A stretch of DNA of 32,313 nt from Oligoflexia bacterium (GTDB taxonomy: Bacteria > Bdellovibrionota > Bdellovibrionia > JABDDW01), in contig JAHFAE010000010.1 of the NCBI GenBank assembly GCA_023250675.1, positions 1 to 32,313 of the forward strand, read 5' to 3'. Below, in pieces: positions 15,573 to 23,677 of the stretch. A model generated the notes under the pieces. The model made no database searches. It was not told the DNA's origin and saw only the letters and a program-made list of their open reading frames with translations. The position numbers and the translations under genes were made by a program. Numbering within the stretch: position 1 is the first letter of the stretch; every line of letters starts with the position of its first letter.

Positions 15573-16287
15573 TTTTTAACCTTGATTGTTTTTTAAGGGC
15601 AGCCAAAATCCATCGCTGTTTTTTAGGTGAGAGCCCTTCAATACCTTCGATAAATTTCGCCGCACTTTCGAGCAAATGAAAATCTAAATATTGAATCGTT
15701 TTGAAAAGTGAAACACCCTTAATTGAAGTGGTTGTATCGAAATTAGAAATTTTTTCTCCAATAACGTTAATCCCTTCTGAAGAGCCCTCGATGTAGTTTC
15801 CAAATAAGATGAGGCTAAAATGTTGAAGGTTTTCGTCTTTCTCGCGGACAAGAAGCTCACAATTATTTAGCCCATGAAAGAAAAGTGTTTTTTCGGTGGA
15901 CTCCTCTAATTTTCGAGTTTCAACTTTGCTTAACTTTAATACCGCCAGTTCCTTTGAAAAATAGTTTTTGATGCTTTCTTTCATTTCCTCAGTTGAGTTT
16001 TGAAACTTACAGCCCATCACTTCATCAATTTTATGCACCACTTCTAATTCTACGATAAATTTTGATTGATCGATCCTGATCTCTGCCGATACTTTTCCAC
16101 CAATTGGAGCACCCTCCCTTCCCCCCAAAAATAGACCTATACCCGTAATCGAGATATTTGAGGCTTTGTAATCGAGATCCTCCTTTACCCACTGCACAGA
16201 AATTTTATGTAGGGGGCCCAAACGAAAACGCTCGTGAAGGCGACCTGATTTCGTTAATGACTTATTGCCAAATAGGGGTGTGCCCAC
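15565..16287 (-). CDS. PilZ-domain c-di-GMP receptor with extra C-terminal domain
   Basis: 240 residues from GTG 16287. I choose this start because AGGAGA (16300-16295) overlaps the upstream stop codon at ideal spacing; an ATG at 16347 would overlap the kinase gene by 49 nt. Residues ~14-110 are a PilZ domain: RLHER (R16-x3-R20) and NISITG (N44, S46, G49) match the two c-di-GMP motifs, with a GCKF strand near 92-95. The ~130-residue C-terminal part is not recognised. The protein is probably cytoplasmic and links c-di-GMP level to the kinase upstream and the RsbW-like ATPase downstream, with which it is co-transcribed. Confidence 0.75.
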   Translation of the reverse strand: MGTPLFGNKSLTKSGRLHERFRLGPLHKISVQWVKEDLDYKASNISITGIGLFLGGREGAPIGGKVSAEIRIDQSKFIVELEVVHKIDEVMGCKFQNSTEEMKESIKNYFSKELAVLKLSKVETRKLEESTEKTLFFHGLNNCELLVREKDENLQHFSLILFGNYIEGSSEGINVIGEKISNFDTTTSIKGVSLFKTIQYLDFHLLESAAKFIEGIEGLSPKKQRWILAALKKQSRLKNE

Positions 16288-16298
16288 GTCGTTTTCTC

Positions 16299-18278
16299 CT
16301 ATGATGCCGCTTCGAAAACATTGAGCGGGAATGTTATTACGAAGCATGTTCCTACGTCTAGCTCAGAGTAAACTTCGACTTTTCCGCGATGATTACTAAC
16401 AGCTACTTTCAGTGCGTTGAGCCCCATGCCCCTACCCGAAATAGAGGTGACATTGGAGCTGGTTGAAAAACCAGCATCGAAAATGTGCTGAATCACTTCG
16501 TGATCGTTTTCATCACCTACTGCTTTTTGATTAGATTCTAACTTCTTTCTCATTTTCGAAGGGTCTATACCGTTGCCGTCATCGACAACGGTAAAAGTGA
16601 GATGCCCACTTAAATTTGATATTTCAATCGAAATTGTACCTGCTGGCGGCTTGTTTTTGGTTAGCCTCACTGCGGGTGGTTCGATGCCATGCTCGACTGC
16701 ATTTGTGATAATATGAACAAGAGTGTCAAAAAAATGGGAGTATTCGTCAATCAAAATGCGAAAGTTTCCACCTCTAATTATTAAGGGATTAATTTCTTTC
16801 CCACATTTGGTCGCAATTTCAAAAATAAGATCGTTGTAGCGATTAAGGTATTTTTCAACTGGTTCCTTTAAAAAATTTTCTTCAAATTCGTGTGCCAAAT
16901 TTTTATGGGGGATGAGTTTAGTTTGAAAAGACTTTAGGAATTTAAACGGAATCTCTACCTGTTTACCTGAAAATCGATTTTTAACTCCAAGAATGCGCTC
17001 GCCTTCTCGACAGTACCTTTGAAAACTTAATTCTGCTTTTTGAAGAATCTCCCCAAGAAGATTTTCTCTTGTGGGACCTGAAGCCCGCGCCGATCCAATC
17101 ACTTCACTCACGGTTGACTCAAAATCATGTATGTCTTGAACTAAGCTCGAAATCGAGAGAATGTGTGCTTCCCCTTTTAATGTATGAGCAAGACGCAACA
17201 CTGTTTCCTGGATTTCTCTGTCATTGAAGATGCGATCAACGGAGTCGCGGATTTTTGTTAAGATTTCTTGACCCTCTTCTACGAATCGCCAAAAGTATTC
17301 CCTGTCTTGGGTCAGTCTAATGACCTGTTTGGCGTAAAGTCGCTCTCGTTCAGCTTCTAATAGTGCTTTGATTTCTTCTGTTTTATCGGTGGTCACGACG
17401 ACGATAGCCGAAATTGCTTTAGATTCATTGCGAACTGGATAAAATTCCACGGCTATATGTTTACCTTTGGAATGCGGAACAGTTTTTGGTCCTAAGTGAA
17501 CAAGGTCTTCAAATGGTAGTCGTTCGTCGACAAGCATTCTTTGCCAGTTTAGAAAAGTTTCCTGTTCTTTCGGCGGTATCTTGAGCAGAGTGGCAATTGA
17601 TTTTTGAGATGGGTCTGCTTCAAAGTGTCGTAAAGAGATTCGTGAGTAAGTTGCGGAGCAGATCCCCCCCTTGTCGACCACGACGAATCCTTGGGACAAA
17701 CTATTGACCATGGCCAAAAGGGTCTGATTTGTCACCGCGAGATCACGAGTTCGTTGTGAAACCTTTTGTTCGAGTGTTTGGGAGTACTCTTTGAGAGCTT
17801 TGTGGGCGACCTGAAGTTTTTCAAGTATCCTTTCTTTCTTACCAAGTTCTTTGACATATTTGTTTTGAAGACTACTTTCAAGCACCACATCTCGAATGAA
17901 TAGGATCCAAAGTGGCTTCGGGTACAGGGCATGAGGCAGTGGTTGAGCGGTAAACATGATTTTTCCAGTGAAACCTGTTTTTGAAGTGAAATTTAGTTCT
18001 CGGTAGGGCAAAGGCTCTTTAACTGATTCCAGTCCTTCGGGCCCGTAAGTATTCCTAAGTTTCGGTGCAAAGGTGACGTAGGAATCCAAACTAGAATCTG
18101 ATTTAATGCGTTTAACTGGAACTTTAATTATTGAGCCAAACGCATTGTTGCAGTAATGAATTTTTTCATCGCTATCGACAACAACTACGCCGTCTAACAG
18201 CATATCATAGATCTGGCACATTGATTTAAAGTCGGTCAAGCTTTTCACCTTCCCAGTGATATCTTTTCGGTATTCCAA
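16299..18278 (-). CDS. PAS-HPt-CheA-like histidine kinase without CheW domain
   Basis: 659 residues, no membrane helix. Order: PAS domain (~20-130), coiled coil (~135-185), second PAS-like domain (~190-300), HPt domain with phospho-acceptor H365 in HTLKGEAH, then a CheA-type ATPase: N-box HIITNAVEHGIEPP (522-535), DDGNGID (566-572), F-box FDAGFSTSS and GRGMGL (615-620). The ATPase ends at the C terminus, so the CheW-like domain that docks CheA to chemoreceptors is missing. It is therefore likely a soluble sensor kinase phosphorylating its own HPt. No response regulator is visible in the window. The TTG start is supported by TTAAGG seven bases upstream; ATG at codon 20 is an alternative. Confidence 0.8.
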   Translation of the reverse strand: MEYRKDITGKVKSLTDFKSMCQIYDMLLDGVVVVDSDEKIHYCNNAFGSIIKVPVKRIKSDSSLDSYVTFAPKLRNTYGPEGLESVKEPLPYRELNFTSKTGFTGKIMFTAQPLPHALYPKPLWILFIRDVVLESSLQNKYVKELGKKERILEKLQVAHKALKEYSQTLEQKVSQRTRDLAVTNQTLLAMVNSLSQGFVVVDKGGICSATYSRISLRHFEADPSQKSIATLLKIPPKEQETFLNWQRMLVDERLPFEDLVHLGPKTVPHSKGKHIAVEFYPVRNESKAISAIVVVTTDKTEEIKALLEAERERLYAKQVIRLTQDREYFWRFVEEGQEILTKIRDSVDRIFNDREIQETVLRLAHTLKGEAHILSISSLVQDIHDFESTVSEVIGSARASGPTRENLLGEILQKAELSFQRYCREGERILGVKNRFSGKQVEIPFKFLKSFQTKLIPHKNLAHEFEENFLKEPVEKYLNRYNDLIFEIATKCGKEINPLIIRGGNFRILIDEYSHFFDTLVHIITNAVEHGIEPPAVRLTKNKPPAGTISIEISNLSGHLTFTVVDDGNGIDPSKMRKKLESNQKAVGDENDHEVIQHIFDAGFSTSSNVTSISGRGMGLNALKVAVSNHRGKVEVYSELDVGTCFVITFPLNVFEAAS

Positions 18279-18464
18279 ACCTTGACCTTAATTACGTGTT
18301 GTCCCGCAGCGAAAATGTCACCCTTTAATTACAATTAGTTACGTTTGCCGTGCTTGGATAAAGGTCTAGGCGAGCCGTCTAATTTCATCAATGTCTTAGT
18401 CAATCGAATTAGAATTGTGTTCTCAGTAAGGCGAATTTATTGTCCGGTACGGACCCATAACCTC

Positions 18465-18541
18465 TGGTGCGGCCGGCAGGAGTCGAACCTGCGACCCTCA
18501 GATTCGAAGTCTGATGCTCTATCCAGCTGAGCTACGGCCGC
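18465..18541 (-). tRNA. tRNA-Arg (anticodon TCG)
   Basis: A complete 77-nt cloverleaf on the minus strand. The acceptor stem is GCGGCCG (18541-18535) with CGGCCGC (18475-18469). The anticodon loop CTTCGAA gives anticodon TCG, reading CGA-type arginine codons. The T-arm contains GGTTCGACTCC, and the 3' CCA is encoded (18467-18465). It lies upstream of the kinase operon on the same strand. Confidence 0.95.
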
Positions 18542-18570
18542 GTAATCAAGAAATCACGTTTAATTTCGCA

Positions 18571-18599
18571 AATGTAGTGACTGTTTGTAGGTCTGTCAA
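18571..18599 (-). promoter_or_regulatory. Sigma-70-type promoter of tRNA-Arg
   Basis: TTGACA (18599-18594) and TACATT (18576-18571) are 17 bp apart, with the predicted start near 18564, about 23 nt before the tRNA 5' end. The -35 is a perfect consensus. Confidence 0.8.
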
Positions 18600-18604
18600 A
18601 TAGC

Positions 18605-19178
18605 CATTTGCCCCTTGAATCATGGTTATCCATTGATATTTCAAAAAATAGTTTTTCATCAGAAGTCATTGTCCTTTTATGCGGAACTTTATGAAATTGC
18701 AGGTGATGGAGGAAGACTCATCGCCAGGGCCGATTCGAGCCTTAGCGATGCACGGTTACCCGCAGCGGTTGGTCTTCCAACAACCGCCCCCCTTAGTAAA
18801 TGACCTTAACTTTATATGTCCCCACGTAGGTGAATTCACTTTGGCTCTGATAAAGTGAAATCCCTCACGGCGTCAACTGCCATAACAATGGCACCTGAAG
18901 AGCCATTACAACCGTTCCCGGTGAAGGAATAAACGACGCAAGTATAAATACTGTGATTATTTTATCTAAGTGTTTCAGCATACGTTCAAATCACCCTTAA
19001 AAAACTGACCAAGTACCTGGTCTCGAATTATCGGAATCCTTTATTGTTTTAAACTTTCCGTACATACTTTAGTCGGTTTTTTCGGACTTAAACTTTAGCA
19101 TTTTGCGTCAAACGTGGCGGGGATAAATATATGAGACTTAATACTCATTATAAGGTGCTAATTCGCGACTATTCAAAC
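18605..19178. other. Gene-poor interval with a possible broken small secreted-peptide gene
   Basis: No convincing intact gene is seen across this 574-bp stretch. On the minus strand ATG 18981, with AAGGGTG ten bases before it, opens a 38-codon frame (stop 18867-18865) whose first residues look like a signal peptide (MLKHLDKIITVFILASF). A second minus frame over 18925-18836 continues with plausible coding sequence (GNGCNGSSGAIVMAVDAV) and ends at 18836. A single-base slip near 18920 would join them into a ~48-residue secreted peptide, so this may be a small frameshifted gene. The 18711-18787 part is highly structured and listed separately. Confidence 0.25.
18711..18787. repeat. Nested inverted repeats with two exclusive folds (possible structured RNA)
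   Basis: GGAAGAC (18711-18717) pairs with GTCTTCC (18772-18778), enclosing a hairpin CATCGC/GCGATG (18719-18724 with 18745-18750, extended by AGGGC/GCCTT) and a short hairpin at 18753-18762 that has a GTAA loop on the minus strand. Alternatively GCGGTTG (18765-18771) pairs with CAACCGC (18781-18787), which would break the outer stem. No T-tract follows on either strand. It matches no RNA family I recognise. Confidence 0.45.
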
Positions 19179-19688
19179 TTACCTAGCAGGAGCGGCCCGC
19201 CCGCTCGCAGGATCTTTGGTCTGACCTGGAATTATGAATTCTTTCGTCAACGGAAAAAATGCATCAGAAGAATGTTGCATTTCAGTACTCGTTGCCTCGG
19301 GCCATGCCCAAATTTCTGTGCGACATCCCCTGGATTTTAGATACCAAATAAGAGGCAAATAGTCTTTGTCCCCTCCCAAAATAATAACCACATCTAGTTT
19401 TTCTGCCATAGTCACTGCGTCAATGATGAGAAAGCAGTCGGCATTTTTCACGGGCCTCTTTACTTCGCCACCCATTCGAGACCAAAAGACCTCAAATTCG
19501 TTAGAAATTTCTTTAAATTGAGGCTTGTAATAAATAATGCGAATAATTTCACGATCACCAACTGCTTCTAGAATTTTCTTATAATCTGTTCTGCCGTTGT
19601 GATGCTTCCACCCTGATGTTTCAATATTTTCTGCGTCAACAAACACCCCTACTTTTTGGAAAACCAATCCCTTTTTTTCTACTGACAT
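19179..19688 (-). CDS. NYN-domain (LabA/DUF88-like) putative ribonuclease
   Basis: 169 residues from ATG 19688, with GGAG ten bases upstream. VGVFVDAENI (13-22) carries the first acidic residue of the PIN-like NYN fold; NADCFLIIDAV and ILGGDKDYLPLIWYL supply the further Asp residues of the metal site. NYN proteins of the LabA/DUF88 group are thought to be RNases; cellular targets are mostly unknown. The last ~15 residues are Ala/Pro/Arg-rich and probably disordered. It is a single-gene unit, 65 bp downstream of the terminator of the candidate ncRNA, so read-through from that RNA could supply its transcript. Confidence 0.8.
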   Translation of the reverse strand: MSVEKKGLVFQKVGVFVDAENIETSGWKHHNGRTDYKKILEAVGDREIIRIIYYKPQFKEISNEFEVFWSRMGGEVKRPVKNADCFLIIDAVTMAEKLDVVIILGGDKDYLPLIWYLKSRGCRTEIWAWPEATSTEMQHSSDAFFPLTKEFIIPGQTKDPASGRAAPAR

Positions 19689-19753
19689 TTTCTTGCCGCT
19701 CCAATGATGTTGTTTTGATTACATGCGAATTGATTTGTGGAAAAACATGTAGG

Positions 19754-19775
19754 AAAAAAACGCCCATCCATGGGC
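19754..19775 (-). terminator. Intrinsic terminator
   Basis: GCCCA (19775-19771), loop TGGA, TGGGC (19766-19762), then G and seven T (19760-19754): a compact GC stem with a T-tract, oriented on the minus strand. It lies 65 bp before the NYN start. Confidence 0.85.
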
Positions 19776-19919
19776 ACCAAGGTTTTTAGGCCCTGTAACC
19801 CCTCTCCTTGTAGTTTCATTGTAACTAATAACCCGCATTTTCCCGGTTCATTCCCATTTCGAACCGTCGAAGTCTCCTTGCCAACCAAGCAAGAGTTTAA
19901 TGCGACTTATTCCCCGCAT
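19754..19919 (-). ncRNA. Candidate CsrA/RsmA-sponge-like small RNA
   Basis: A transcript of ~165 nt is predicted from a TAATAT -10 box at 19930-19925 to an intrinsic terminator ending at 19754. It contains six GGA motifs: 19913-19911, 19877-19875, 19854-19852, 19843-19841, 19807-19805 and 19769-19767. One lies in UACAAGGA (19812-19805), identical to the core of the CsrA SELEX site; another is AUGGA in the terminator loop; a third is in the 11-nt loop of a CGGUUC/GAACCG hairpin (19866-19861 with 19849-19844). AUGCGGG and CAAGGAGA each occur twice. No coding frame is convincing. It could be an independent CsrB/RsmZ-like RNA or a regulated leader of the NYN gene. Confidence 0.55.
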
Positions 19920-19924
19920 GCTGA

Positions 19925-19955
19925 ATATTAGATGATGATTAAAAAAAAAGGTAAA
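19925..19955 (-). promoter_or_regulatory. Probable promoter of the candidate ncRNA
   Basis: TAATAT at 19930-19925 is a good -10. Upstream, TTACCT or TTTACC (19955-19949) with 18-19 bp spacing is a weak -35, separated by a long T-tract that could act as an UP-like or bent element. Confidence 0.5.
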
Positions 19956-20050
19956 GCAGATTGTAAGAAAAATTAAGTATTATTGTGGTGAAAATTCACT
20001 TGTGCGTCAAGTGCTCAATATCTTTGCGTTGGATACAGCCTAGTGACAGT

Positions 20051-21592
20051 ATGACGACAATGATTCTAAGAGAATTGGGTTCGGGATTAATTTTAGACAA
20101 ACCAAGTGGTGTGGCCACACACACGCCTGATGGCGGCCATACATTGGGTTTTCTAGAAATGGCCTCAAAAATATTAGATCGCCCCCTTTGGGCCGTCCAT
20201 AGGCTAGACAACGGAACTTCAGGTTGTCTCTTAGTAACAACTTCAGAGAAAGCAGTCGCCGAGTATTCTGAGAGTCTGAAATCGGCAAAAAAGAAATATA
20301 TTTTTATCTCATCACGCGAATCCAAAGATTCGCTATGGTCTGTTGAGGGGCGAATTGAAAAAACTGGAAATCATAAATTTGCCCTCGTGGCAGGAGATTC
20401 AAACAGCTTCACCAAATTTGCAAAGCTTGGCCCGTGCACTCTTGGATTCATGTATGAAGCTGAAATAAATTCAGGTCGGACCCACCAAATTCGAATCCAC
20501 GCCCAAAATTCGGGTATTCCGATCTTGGGCGATTCTGAACACGGTGGGGATCCATTTGTAAGGCTTATGTTACATTCTCATGAAATCGAAATGGAAAATT
20601 CAAAAACTATTTCTCCTCTACCCATTCTTTTTGAGACTACGGTGCCATTGCCAACAAAAGATTCCCATAAATTCTTGTCAAGTTTTGATAGGCGTCGTTT
20701 TGTCATGACGTCAGAAAAAGGGAATACAAATGCATTCAGATTAGTCCACCGAGAATGGACAAAAAATAAAACTCCACGTCTTGCTGTTGAAAAATTGGGC
20801 TCCGTTTTGCACCTTATGGACTATTCCAATCAAACTATTCAAAAGGAATTTATCGAAGAAATGGCTCGAGCGACCCAATGCGGTCATTGGTTTGTTAGAA
20901 ATATGAATGACCGCGAAAAAATATTTTCGTCAAATGACTTACCTCCTCAATGGGTCATTCAAGAATCTAAAGTCAAATTTGAGCTAAAATCCAACCAAGG
21001 GCTTAGTACTGGCCTATTTTTAGACCAGCGTGAGAACCGCAAAAGAATATTAGAAAATTCCCAAGGCAAACGGGTGGCCAATTTTTTCAGTTACACTTGC
21101 GGCTTTAGTGTCGTGGCAGCGCTTGGAGGGGCCCACGAAGTGGTCAGTGTGGATACTTCAACCCAGTCCTTGGATTGGGGAAAGTATAATTTTACTCTTA
21201 ATGATTTAAACCCAAATCAATTTGAATTTTTTGTGGCTGACACAGAATTTTTTCTTAAATCGTCGTTAAAAAGGCGGCGCCAATTCGATACTATAATTTT
21301 AGATCCTCCGACATTTTCTCGGCATAAACACGGTGTTTTTAGTCTTAAAAAGAATTTTCCAGAAGTTTTAGAACTTGCATTTGAATCATTGGCTCCCAAA
21401 GGAACTATGCTAGTGACTGTTAACGACGAAACACTCTCAGAACATGACCTCTCTTGTATGATCGAGAATTCTGTACAAAAGACTATCAAAAAGCTTGTGC
21501 GCATTCAAGTTTCTCGCCCTCCGTATGATTTTGAATTTCCTCTTGAGCGAGAATCGGTCATGAAAGGATTTTGGGTTAGTCTTGAGAATTAG
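20051..21592 (+). CDS. Fusion of RluA-type pseudouridine synthase and RlmI-like SAM methyltransferase
   Basis: 513 residues from ATG 20051; a GTG at 19985 would add 22 residues that look non-homologous, so I prefer the ATG, though neither has a clear ribosome site. The N-terminal ~190 residues are a pseudouridine synthase: LILDKPSGV, then HRLDNGTSG with catalytic Asp (D53), and SGRTHQIRIH. The C-terminal ~280 residues are a Rossmann methyltransferase like RlmI/RlmK: NFFSYTCGFSVVAALGGA for SAM binding and ILDPPTFSR as the PP motif. The protein should make two RNA modifications, probably on rRNA; the target nucleotides cannot be read from sequence. Fusion of these two activities is uncommon. 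Confidence 0.85.
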   Translation: MTTMILRELGSGLILDKPSGVATHTPDGGHTLGFLEMASKILDRPLWAVHRLDNGTSGCLLVTTSEKAVAEYSESLKSAKKKYIFISSRESKDSLWSVEGRIEKTGNHKFALVAGDSNSFTKFAKLGPCTLGFMYEAEINSGRTHQIRIHAQNSGIPILGDSEHGGDPFVRLMLHSHEIEMENSKTISPLPILFETTVPLPTKDSHKFLSSFDRRRFVMTSEKGNTNAFRLVHREWTKNKTPRLAVEKLGSVLHLMDYSNQTIQKEFIEEMARATQCGHWFVRNMNDREKIFSSNDLPPQWVIQESKVKFELKSNQGLSTGLFLDQRENRKRILENSQGKRVANFFSYTCGFSVVAALGGAHEVVSVDTSTQSLDWGKYNFTLNDLNPNQFEFFVADTEFFLKSSLKRRRQFDTIILDPPTFSRHKHGVFSLKKNFPEVLELAFESLAPKGTMLVTVNDETLSEHDLSCMIENSVQKTIKKLVRIQVSRPPYDFEFPLERESVMKGFWVSLEN

Positions 21593-21705
21593 TGATTTCT
21601 GCCTTCGTGGAAGAGCAACCTTAACAAAATCGTAACGCGGTGATGACGAAATTCTAATTTTATCGCTGGATTTTCTTTATGGTCTGAAGCCTCGAGGCAC
21701 AGTTT

Positions 21706-22071
21706 TCATTTCTTATGCTGAGCCCTTACAACGGTTTTAATATTCCCTCGAACATTGAAATCTCCGACGACCTCGATCTCCCAGGGGTCTAATAACTTAA
21801 TCAGATCATCCATGATGATATTAGTGACATCTTCGTGAAAGACATTTCGATCGCGAAATTGATTGATATAAAGTTTTAGACTTTTCAGCTCGACACACTT
21901 TTTATCAGGCGAATATTTAATTTGAATTGTCGCAAAATCGGGGAACCCACTCTTTGGGCAAAGGCACGTGAATTCAGGACAGGTGAATTCGACCCAGTAT
22001 CTTCTTACTTGAGTGCGATTCTCAAAGCTCTCAAGACTAGCATTTTTGATCATTTCGGCGCCATGTAACAT
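21706..22071 (-). CDS. queF: NADPH-dependent preQ0 reductase, QueF type I
   Basis: 121 residues, the size of the short unimodular Que[15 protein letters not shown] (29-47) holds the catalytic Cys (C38) that forms a thioimide with 7-cyano-7-deazaguanine and the following Asp (D45); ELKSLKLY (61-68) is the QueF NADPH/substrate motif. It reduces preQ0 to preQ1 in queuosine biosynthesis. It is the last gene of the glycan operon, 13 bp after gmhA, an odd partner for sugar genes and probably only co-transcribed. No other que gene is in the window. Confidence 0.93.
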   Translation of the reverse strand: MLHGAEMIKNASLESFENRTQVRRYWVEFTCPEFTCLCPKSGFPDFATIQIKYSPDKKCVELKSLKLYINQFRDRNVFHEDVTNIIMDDLIKLLDPWEIEVVGDFNVRGNIKTVVRAQHKK

Positions 22072-22084
22072 ATCTTCGAACTCC

Positions 22085-22663
22085 TTACAGGGCTTTTATT
22101 TTCTGATACATGTATTGACTGCTGAGGTGAGAAAACATGAGTTGCGCGTCTTCACAAATACCATAGTTATGTGTTTCAAAATAAATCGGAGCATCTGAAA
22201 GCGGTCTTAATTTGCCACCGGTAAAGCCCACTAGTCCTATTACTTTAGCTCCCATTTTCTTTGCATATTCCACCCCCCGAATAACATTGGAAGAATTACC
22301 ACTTGCCGAAATAGCAATGCAAACGTCACCAGGATTCAAAAGATTTTTAAGCTGTTCTTCAAAAACTGTTTCATAGCCACAATCATTAGCATAGGCGGTA
22401 AGAAGGCTCATATTATCAGAAAGCCCAATAACCCTTAGTCTTTTTTTTCCATCGACTGCTGTGCCTTTTGAAAGATCATTGACCATGTGTGAAGCCGTTC
22501 CGGCAGAACCGCCATTTCCAAAAATAAAAACCTGTTTACCACTCGCGTAAGCCTGCCACATCAGATCCATTGCTTTATCAAAGGCTGGTCCATGGTAAGC
22601 GTCAAAAATTCCGTGGGCTTCATCTAAATATTTTTTAACAAACTCAGCTGCGGTCATCGTCAT
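22085..22663 (-). CDS. gmhA: Sedoheptulose-7-phosphate isomerase
   Basis: 192 residues, one SIS domain, the usual GmhA size. [13 protein letters not shown] (48-60) is the phosphosugar-binding loop; [10 protein letters not shown] is the second phosphate loop; EDAQ near the C terminus carries a family active-site acid. It converts sedoheptulose 7-phosphate to D-glycero-D-manno-heptose 7-phosphate, the first step towards nucleotide-activated heptose. Its ATG overlaps the hddA stop (ATGA), indicating coupled translation, and its product is the substrate of HddA. Confidence 0.92.
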   Translation of the reverse strand: MTMTAAEFVKKYLDEAHGIFDAYHGPAFDKAMDLMWQAYASGKQVFIFGNGGSAGTASHMVNDLSKGTAVDGKKRLRVIGLSDNMSLLTAYANDCGYETVFEEQLKNLLNPGDVCIAISASGNSSNVIRGVEYAKKMGAKVIGLVGFTGGKLRPLSDAPIYFETHNYGICEDAQLMFSHLSSQYMYQKIKAL

Positions 22664-23631
22664 CCCTCAAAAATTATCTGGCTACCTTGATTCTCAAACT
22701 CTACTTGAAAAGGCTTTAATTCTTTTAGTTCTTGGGTAACAGCCACTTGTTTACTGGGTTCACAAAAAAGCATCAGAAATCCCCCGCTCCCTGCTCCCAA
22801 AATTTTGCCTCCCAGGGCTCCGGCTCTTTTAGCCCTATCATACCATTCGTCAATACGGGGGTTGGAGATATTTGAAGCCATAGACTTTTTCAATACCCAA
22901 GCCTCATGGAGTAGATTTCCAAATAAGTCTAGGTTATCGTCTCTTTCTAAAACGAGTTTCATTTTTTTTGCAATGGCTGCCATCTCGCGAAGCACATCTC
23001 GTTTCATATTCGTTTTTTCGCTCTGTTCTTTTAAAACAGATTTTGAATCTCGCGTAAGGCCAGTAAAAAACAAGAGGCAACTGGATTTTAGTTTTACTTT
23101 TGTATTTGCTGAACAATTGACAGGCTCAACTAAGACCTGGCCCTTAGGCTGAAACCGAATAAATTGAAGACCACCGTAAGCGGCAATGTACTGATCTTGT
23201 TTGCCGATTGGCTCTCCTAAGCGATTGATTTCGATATCGCAAGCTTCTCGGGCGAGTTGTTCGGGGCTCGGTTGCAACTTTAAATATTTTTTTAATGCAT
23301 TAAGCACTCCAACGGTGAAACTTGAACTAGAACCTAAGCCTGTGCCAGAGGGAATATCGGCCATTGAAATGATCTCTAAACCACCATCGGGTTTATATTT
23401 TGAGAGAATGTATTTTAGTATGGGATGTTCAATATTTCTCACTGAAGAATGAATTTCAGTTTTTGAATAACTAAGGCGAAGCGTCTCATCGAAGCGTTTA
23501 TTGACTGTAATGTACATGTACTTATTTAAAGCTGTAGAAAGAACCGCCCCCTCTTCTTCGCAATGAAACTGAAGAAGATCTGTGCCGCCGCCAGCAAAAC
23601 TAAGCCTAAATGGTGTTCTAGAAATAATCAT
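22660..23631 (-). CDS. hddA: D-glycero-alpha-D-manno-heptose-7-phosphate kinase (GHMP family)
   Basis: 323 residues. RTPFRLSFAGGGTD (5-18) is the GHMP substrate-binding start, IPSGTGLGSSSSF (93-105) the ATP loop, and KILGAGSGGF near the C terminus motif 3. It phosphorylates heptose 7-phosphate at C1 as the alpha anomer, which leads to GDP-heptose for S-layer, capsule or O-antigen rather than the ADP-heptose (HldE) route of the LPS core. GmhA just downstream makes its substrate. The bisphosphate phosphatase (GmhB) and guanylyltransferase (HddC) are not in this window. Confidence 0.88.
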   Translation of the reverse strand: MIISRTPFRLSFAGGGTDLLQFHCEEEGAVLSTALNKYMYITVNKRFDETLRLSYSKTEIHSSVRNIEHPILKYILSKYKPDGGLEIISMADIPSGTGLGSSSSFTVGVLNALKKYLKLQPSPEQLAREACDIEINRLGEPIGKQDQYIAAYGGLQFIRFQPKGQVLVEPVNCSANTKVKLKSSCLLFFTGLTRDSKSVLKEQSEKTNMKRDVLREMAAIAKKMKLVLERDDNLDLFGNLLHEAWVLKKSMASNISNPRIDEWYDRAKRAGALGGKILGAGSGGFLMLFCEPSKQVAVTQELKELKPFQVEFENQGSQIIFEG

Positions 23632-23677
23632 AATTCTTAAGAGAAACTAATAGACCAAGAATTCAATGCGGGTCAAG

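Noticed and set aside
18345-18530. 61-codon plus-strand frame ending in CGRQESNLRPSDSKSDALSS-like sequence
   Set aside because: It is the antisense translation of tRNA-Arg; such frames are a common annotation artefact.
18466-18604. Integration (att) site at the tRNA-Arg gene
   Set aside because: No integrase gene and no duplicated tRNA 3' end were seen nearby.
18708-18780. tRNA-like reading on the minus strand (GGAAGAC...GTCTTCC followed by TCCA), suggestive of tRNA-Sec
   Set aside because: No T-arm lies next to the acceptor stem, there is no anticodon arm, and the interior is too short.
19679-19888. 69-codon minus-strand frame upstream of the NYN gene
   Set aside because: It starts with TTG without a ribosome site and runs through the intrinsic terminator; the region is better explained as non-coding RNA.
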